From positions 1-6,237 of the forward strand of contig JBAQCS010000005.1 of assembly GCA_049294415.1 (NCBI GenBank): a stretch of DNA of 6,237 bases, read 5' to 3'. The notes below the pieces were generated by a model. It saw only the letters and a list, made by a program, of their open reading frames with translations, had not been told where the DNA came from and made no database searches. This DNA is from JAEZRQ01 sp049294415. GTDB lineage: Bacteria > Patescibacteriota > Patescibacteriia > Patescibacteriales > UBA12465. Position 1 is the stretch's first letter; every line of letters begins with the position of its first letter. This document shows positions 4,222 to 6,237 of this stretch, one piece after another. The position numbers and the translations under genes are program-made.

Positions 4222-4746
4222 ATGAAAGATTATAATATACAAATTAGCGAGGCTCAACCAGAAGATATCAAAGAAGTTTTAGAAGTTCAAAAAATAACGT
4301 GGTTAGCTACTTATGTTAATGAAGAATATAATATAACCTCCGCTGATATAGAGTCTAAAGATTTTAATAGCCCAGCTAGAATTAAAAGTTGGCAAGATAG
4401 ATTGTTACAAGATAGAAAGCTGAGCAACTTCTGGGTGGTTAAAGATCATAATAAAATAGCCGGCTTTTGTATTGCTAATAGAGAATCAGATAAAAATAAA
4501 CTAGTCGCCATTTATGTTTTGCCGAGTTATCAAGGATTAGGTTTGGGCAAACAGCTTATTAAACAAGCTTTAGCTTGGTGCGGTGACGATAAACCAATAT
4601 TTTTAGATGTGGTTACTTACAATTTAAAAGCTAAAAGTTTTTATGAAAAATTTGGTTTTAAAGAGTCAGGAGTCACGCCATTAGAAGATTTAGCCTCTTT
4701 GTCGTCGGGGAAAACTTTACCAGAAATTAGAATGATAAGAATATAA
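4222..4746 (+). CDS. GNAT-family N-acetyltransferase
   Basis: With the ATG at 4222 the protein has 174 residues and the GNAT fold order. An N-terminal strand and helices with an IxxWxxTY-like segment (ITWLATY, 25-31) are followed by motif A, LVAIYVLPSYQGLGLGKQLI (94-113). Its QGLGLGK loop (104-110) binds the acetyl-CoA pyrophosphate. Motif B follows as LDVVTYNLKAKSFYEKFGF (128-146). It transfers an acetyl group from acetyl-CoA to an amine; the acceptor (protein N-terminus, polyamine or small molecule) cannot be told from sequence. A longer frame from TTG 4192 exists, but the promoter at 4185-4213 covers that codon. It is divergent from the NadM-like gene and 44 bp upstream of the patatin gene, which has its own promoter. 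Confidence 0.88.
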   Translation: MKDYNIQISEAQPEDIKEVLEVQKITWLATYVNEEYNITSADIESKDFNSPARIKSWQDRLLQDRKLSNFWVVKDHNKIAGFCIANRESDKNKLVAIYVLPSYQGLGLGKQLIKQALAWCGDDKPIFLDVVTYNLKAKSFYEKFGFKESGVTPLEDLASLSSGKTLPEIRMIRI

Positions 4747-4751
4747 TTTTT

Positions 4752-4766
4752 ACTTATTTTATAAGT
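4752..4766. promoter_or_regulatory. Short palindrome upstream of the patatin promoter
   Basis: ACTTAT and ATAAGT are exact inverted arms around TTT, ending 10 bp before the -10 box at 4777-4782, so it sits where a -35 box or operator would be. AT-only stems are weak, and a poor terminator for the upstream gene is an alternative. Confidence 0.3.
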
Positions 4767-4773
4767 TATTGTC

Positions 4774-4782
4774 TGCTATAAT
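4774..4782 (+). promoter_or_regulatory. Extended -10 promoter of the patatin/PLD pair, leaderless
   Basis: TGC followed by a perfect TATAAT (4777-4782), then 8 nt, then the ATG at 4791. No good -35 box is seen, as is common for extended -10 promoters. The layout repeats that of the genes at 1865 and 4222. Confidence 0.65.
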
Positions 4783-4790
4783 GCCTACAT

Positions 4791-5588
4791 ATGATTAAAA
4801 GAAAAAAAATTGGATTAGCTCTTGGCTCCGGCGCTTTCCGTGGTTTTTCTTTAATAGGAGTGCTAAGAGTTTTAAAGGAAAATAATATTCCTATTGATTA
4901 TATCAGCGGTGTTTCTATTGGTTCGTTAATTGGTGCTTATTATGCTGTTTATGGTGATTTAGATACTTTAGAAAAAGAAATAGTCGGTCATCCTAGAGCG
5001 GCGCTACCTACAATTTTAGATTTAGGATTAAAAGGAGGACTCGTTAGTGGTAAAAAATTTGAAGCTTTTGTAGAAAGAATATTAGGCAAGAAAGATTTTA
5101 AAGATGCCACTATGCCATTATTTATATCCGCTACAGATTTAAATGGCGGCCAGCCTTATGTTTTTACCGAAGGGAAGTTATCCAAAGCAGTTCGTGCTAG
5201 TTGTTCTGTGCCAATGGTTTTTGAACCAACTAAAATTAAAAATCATCGTTTAGTAGATGGAGGACTAAGTGATCCTGTGCCAGTTGATATTTTAAAAAAA
5301 GCTGGAGCCGATATTGTAATCGCCGTTAATCTGTATCATAAAAATGAATTTATTGATAAACGTTTTACTATTACCAAAGTCGCTTTAAGAAGTACTAGAA
5401 TAGTTATGTATCACTTGGCACAAGCTTCCATCAAACATGCCGATGTGGTTGTTGAACCAGACTTATCAATGTTTGTGCAGACTAATAAATTTCGTCGCTA
5501 TTTTAAAAAAGATGTAGCTGAAGCCATGATTAAAATTGGTGCTAAAGAAATGAAAAAGCACATAGCTGAAATTAAAAGTAAATTATGA
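4791..5588 (+). CDS. Patatin-like phospholipase (RssA-type serine hydrolase)
   Basis: The 265-residue protein is a complete patatin domain of usual bacterial RssA length. The N-terminal GLALGSGAFRGF (8-19) holds the glycine-rich oxyanion loop with R17. GVSIG (40-44) is the nucleophile elbow with catalytic S42. DGGLSDPVPV (156-165) supplies the catalytic aspartate D156. There is no signal peptide or transmembrane segment; a basic C-terminus (KKHIAEIKSKL) could touch acidic membrane lipid. The family hydrolyses acyl ester bonds of phospholipids and related lipids, acting at the inner face of the membrane. Its TGA stop overlaps the ATG of the following phospholipase D-like gene by 4 bp, so the two are almost certainly translationally coupled and work on the same lipid pool. 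The promoter at 4774-4782 predicts a leaderless message starting at this ATG. Confidence 0.92.
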   Translation: MIKRKKIGLALGSGAFRGFSLIGVLRVLKENNIPIDYISGVSIGSLIGAYYAVYGDLDTLEKEIVGHPRAALPTILDLGLKGGLVSGKKFEAFVERILGKKDFKDATMPLFISATDLNGGQPYVFTEGKLSKAVRASCSVPMVFEPTKIKNHRLVDGGLSDPVPVDILKKAGADIVIAVNLYHKNEFIDKRFTITKVALRSTRIVMYHLAQASIKHADVVVEPDLSMFVQTNKFRRYFKKDVAEAMIKIGAKEMKKHIAEIKSKL

Positions 5589-6237
5589 AATACCGAATCT
5601 ATACTACTTCCAAGAAAGCTTGGGATGCGATGATTAAATCCATTTTAGGCGCTACCGAATCCATCTACATGGAGATGTATATTTTTTTAGGTGATACTAA
5701 CACTACCCATGATTTTTTAGGCATTTTAAAAAGAAAAGCTCAAAGTGGAGTGGAAGTTGTTTTAATAGTGGATGCTTTTGGTAGTATGGATTTAAAAGGG
5801 GATATGGTTACAGAATTAAGAGCAGCTGGAGTAGAATTAATATTTTTTAGTCACTGGTTAAGACGTACTCATCGTAAATTTTTAATAGTTGATACTAGAA
5901 CCGCCTTCATGGGAGGGGTTAATATTGAAAATAAAATTATTAATTGGCGCGATGTACAAATTAGATTGCAGGGGCAAATAGTTAAGCCGATTTTAAAATC
6001 CTTTGCCTATGCTTATAAAATGTCAGGCGGTCAAAAAATTTCAATTTTACAATATAACAATCATTCTCTAACTAAAAAGTTAAAAGGTTGGTTAATCGAT
6101 AATTGGTCCAATACACAACATTCTTATTATTTAAATAATTATTACAAACAGAAAATAATTGAAGCCCAAAAATCTATTAAGTTAGTAACGCCTTATCTTT
6201 TGCCTCCGCGTTGGTTATTGGCGTTATTGGATAATGC
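5585..6237 (+). CDS. Phospholipase D-family protein, cardiolipin-synthase-like, 3'-truncated by window
   Basis: The frame stays open for 217 codons to the window end, so the C-terminal half is missing. The first HKD motif is intact: HRKFLIVD (96-103, H96, K98, D103), followed by GGVNI (110-114), the usual G-G-x-N continuation of the PLD fold. Before it lie the strand-helix elements VEVVLIVDAFGSM (56-68) and MEMYIF (29-34), typical of the PLD domain. A second domain starts at about residue 190 with IIEAQKSIKLVTPYLLPP. Bacterial proteins of this shape without N-terminal membrane helices (ClsB-like) join phosphatidyl groups to make cardiolipin, or hydrolyse phosphodiesters. The second HKD motif is expected beyond the window. 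It overlaps the patatin gene by 4 bp (ATGA), pointing to one operon for phospholipid turnover and remodelling. A cytosolic nuclease role of the PLD family is less likely. Confidence 0.88.
   Translation, partial: MKYRIYTTSKKAWDAMIKSILGATESIYMEMYIFLGDTNTTHDFLGILKRKAQSGVEVVLIVDAFGSMDLKGDMVTELRAAGVELIFFSHWLRRTHRKFLIVDTRTAFMGGVNIENKIINWRDVQIRLQGQIVKPILKSFAYAYKMSGGQKISILQYNNHSLTKKLKGWLIDNWSNTQHSYYLNNYYKQKIIEAQKSIKLVTPYLLPPRWLLALLDN

Noticed and set aside
5586..5588. UGA recoded as glycine (as in Gracilibacteria/Absconditabacteria)
   Set aside because: The patatin gene ends naturally at this TGA in an ATGA overlap with the next start, and none of the other genes needs a read-through UGA.

Overview
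The window is AT-rich bacterial DNA with short intergenic gaps and several genes that lack a Shine-Dalgarno site. UGA acts as a stop codon: the patatin-like gene ends in TGA inside an ATGA overlap. Low GC, apparently leaderless genes, a stand-alone NMN-adenylyltransferase-like gene and orphan small proteins best fit a small-genome Patescibacteria/CPR-type bacterium. That placement is inference from style; no marker gene is present.

Left part (1-1313). A minus-strand gene, cut by the window edge, encodes an HUH-type rolling-circle replication initiator with a YVAKY double-tyrosine motif. Just upstream, a perfect 10-bp hairpin exposes AACTTGA in its loop, the core around which phiX174-type and pC194-type initiators nick, so it is a candidate double-strand origin. 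The next 500 bp has no convincing gene but is rich in inverted repeats. On the minus strand it holds a promoter, an internal UACG-tetraloop hairpin and a hairpin followed by seven T: either a small RNA or an attenuated rep leader. This part looks like a plasmid- or phage-derived replicon module.

Middle (1314-3486). A small all-helical protein of unknown function (minus, the only gene with a strong Shine-Dalgarno site) is divergent from a winged-helix regulator (plus). A 19-bp palindrome covers the predicted -35 boxes of both. The regulator is followed by a terminator and by an orphan 175-residue protein with its own terminator.

The most surprising element is at 3490-3563 on the minus strand, directly behind the NMN adenylyltransferase-like gene. 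It is an RNA-like segment almost identical over 24 nt to helix 43 of 23S rRNA (the GTPase-associated centre that binds ribosomal protein L11). It is followed by a helix-44-like hairpin, closed by its own non-ribosomal 12-bp stem, and then by an intrinsic terminator. It looks like a free-standing mimic of the L11-binding rRNA domain.

Right part (3572-6237). The NadM-like gene is divergent from a GNAT acetyltransferase. Then come a patatin-like phospholipase and a phospholipase D/cardiolipin-synthase-like protein (cut by the window end) that overlap by 4 bp and probably act together on membrane phospholipids. Three plus-strand genes (starts 1865, 4222, 4791) share one promoter layout, TGn-TATAWT followed by exactly 8 nt and then ATG, which predicts leaderless mRNAs.
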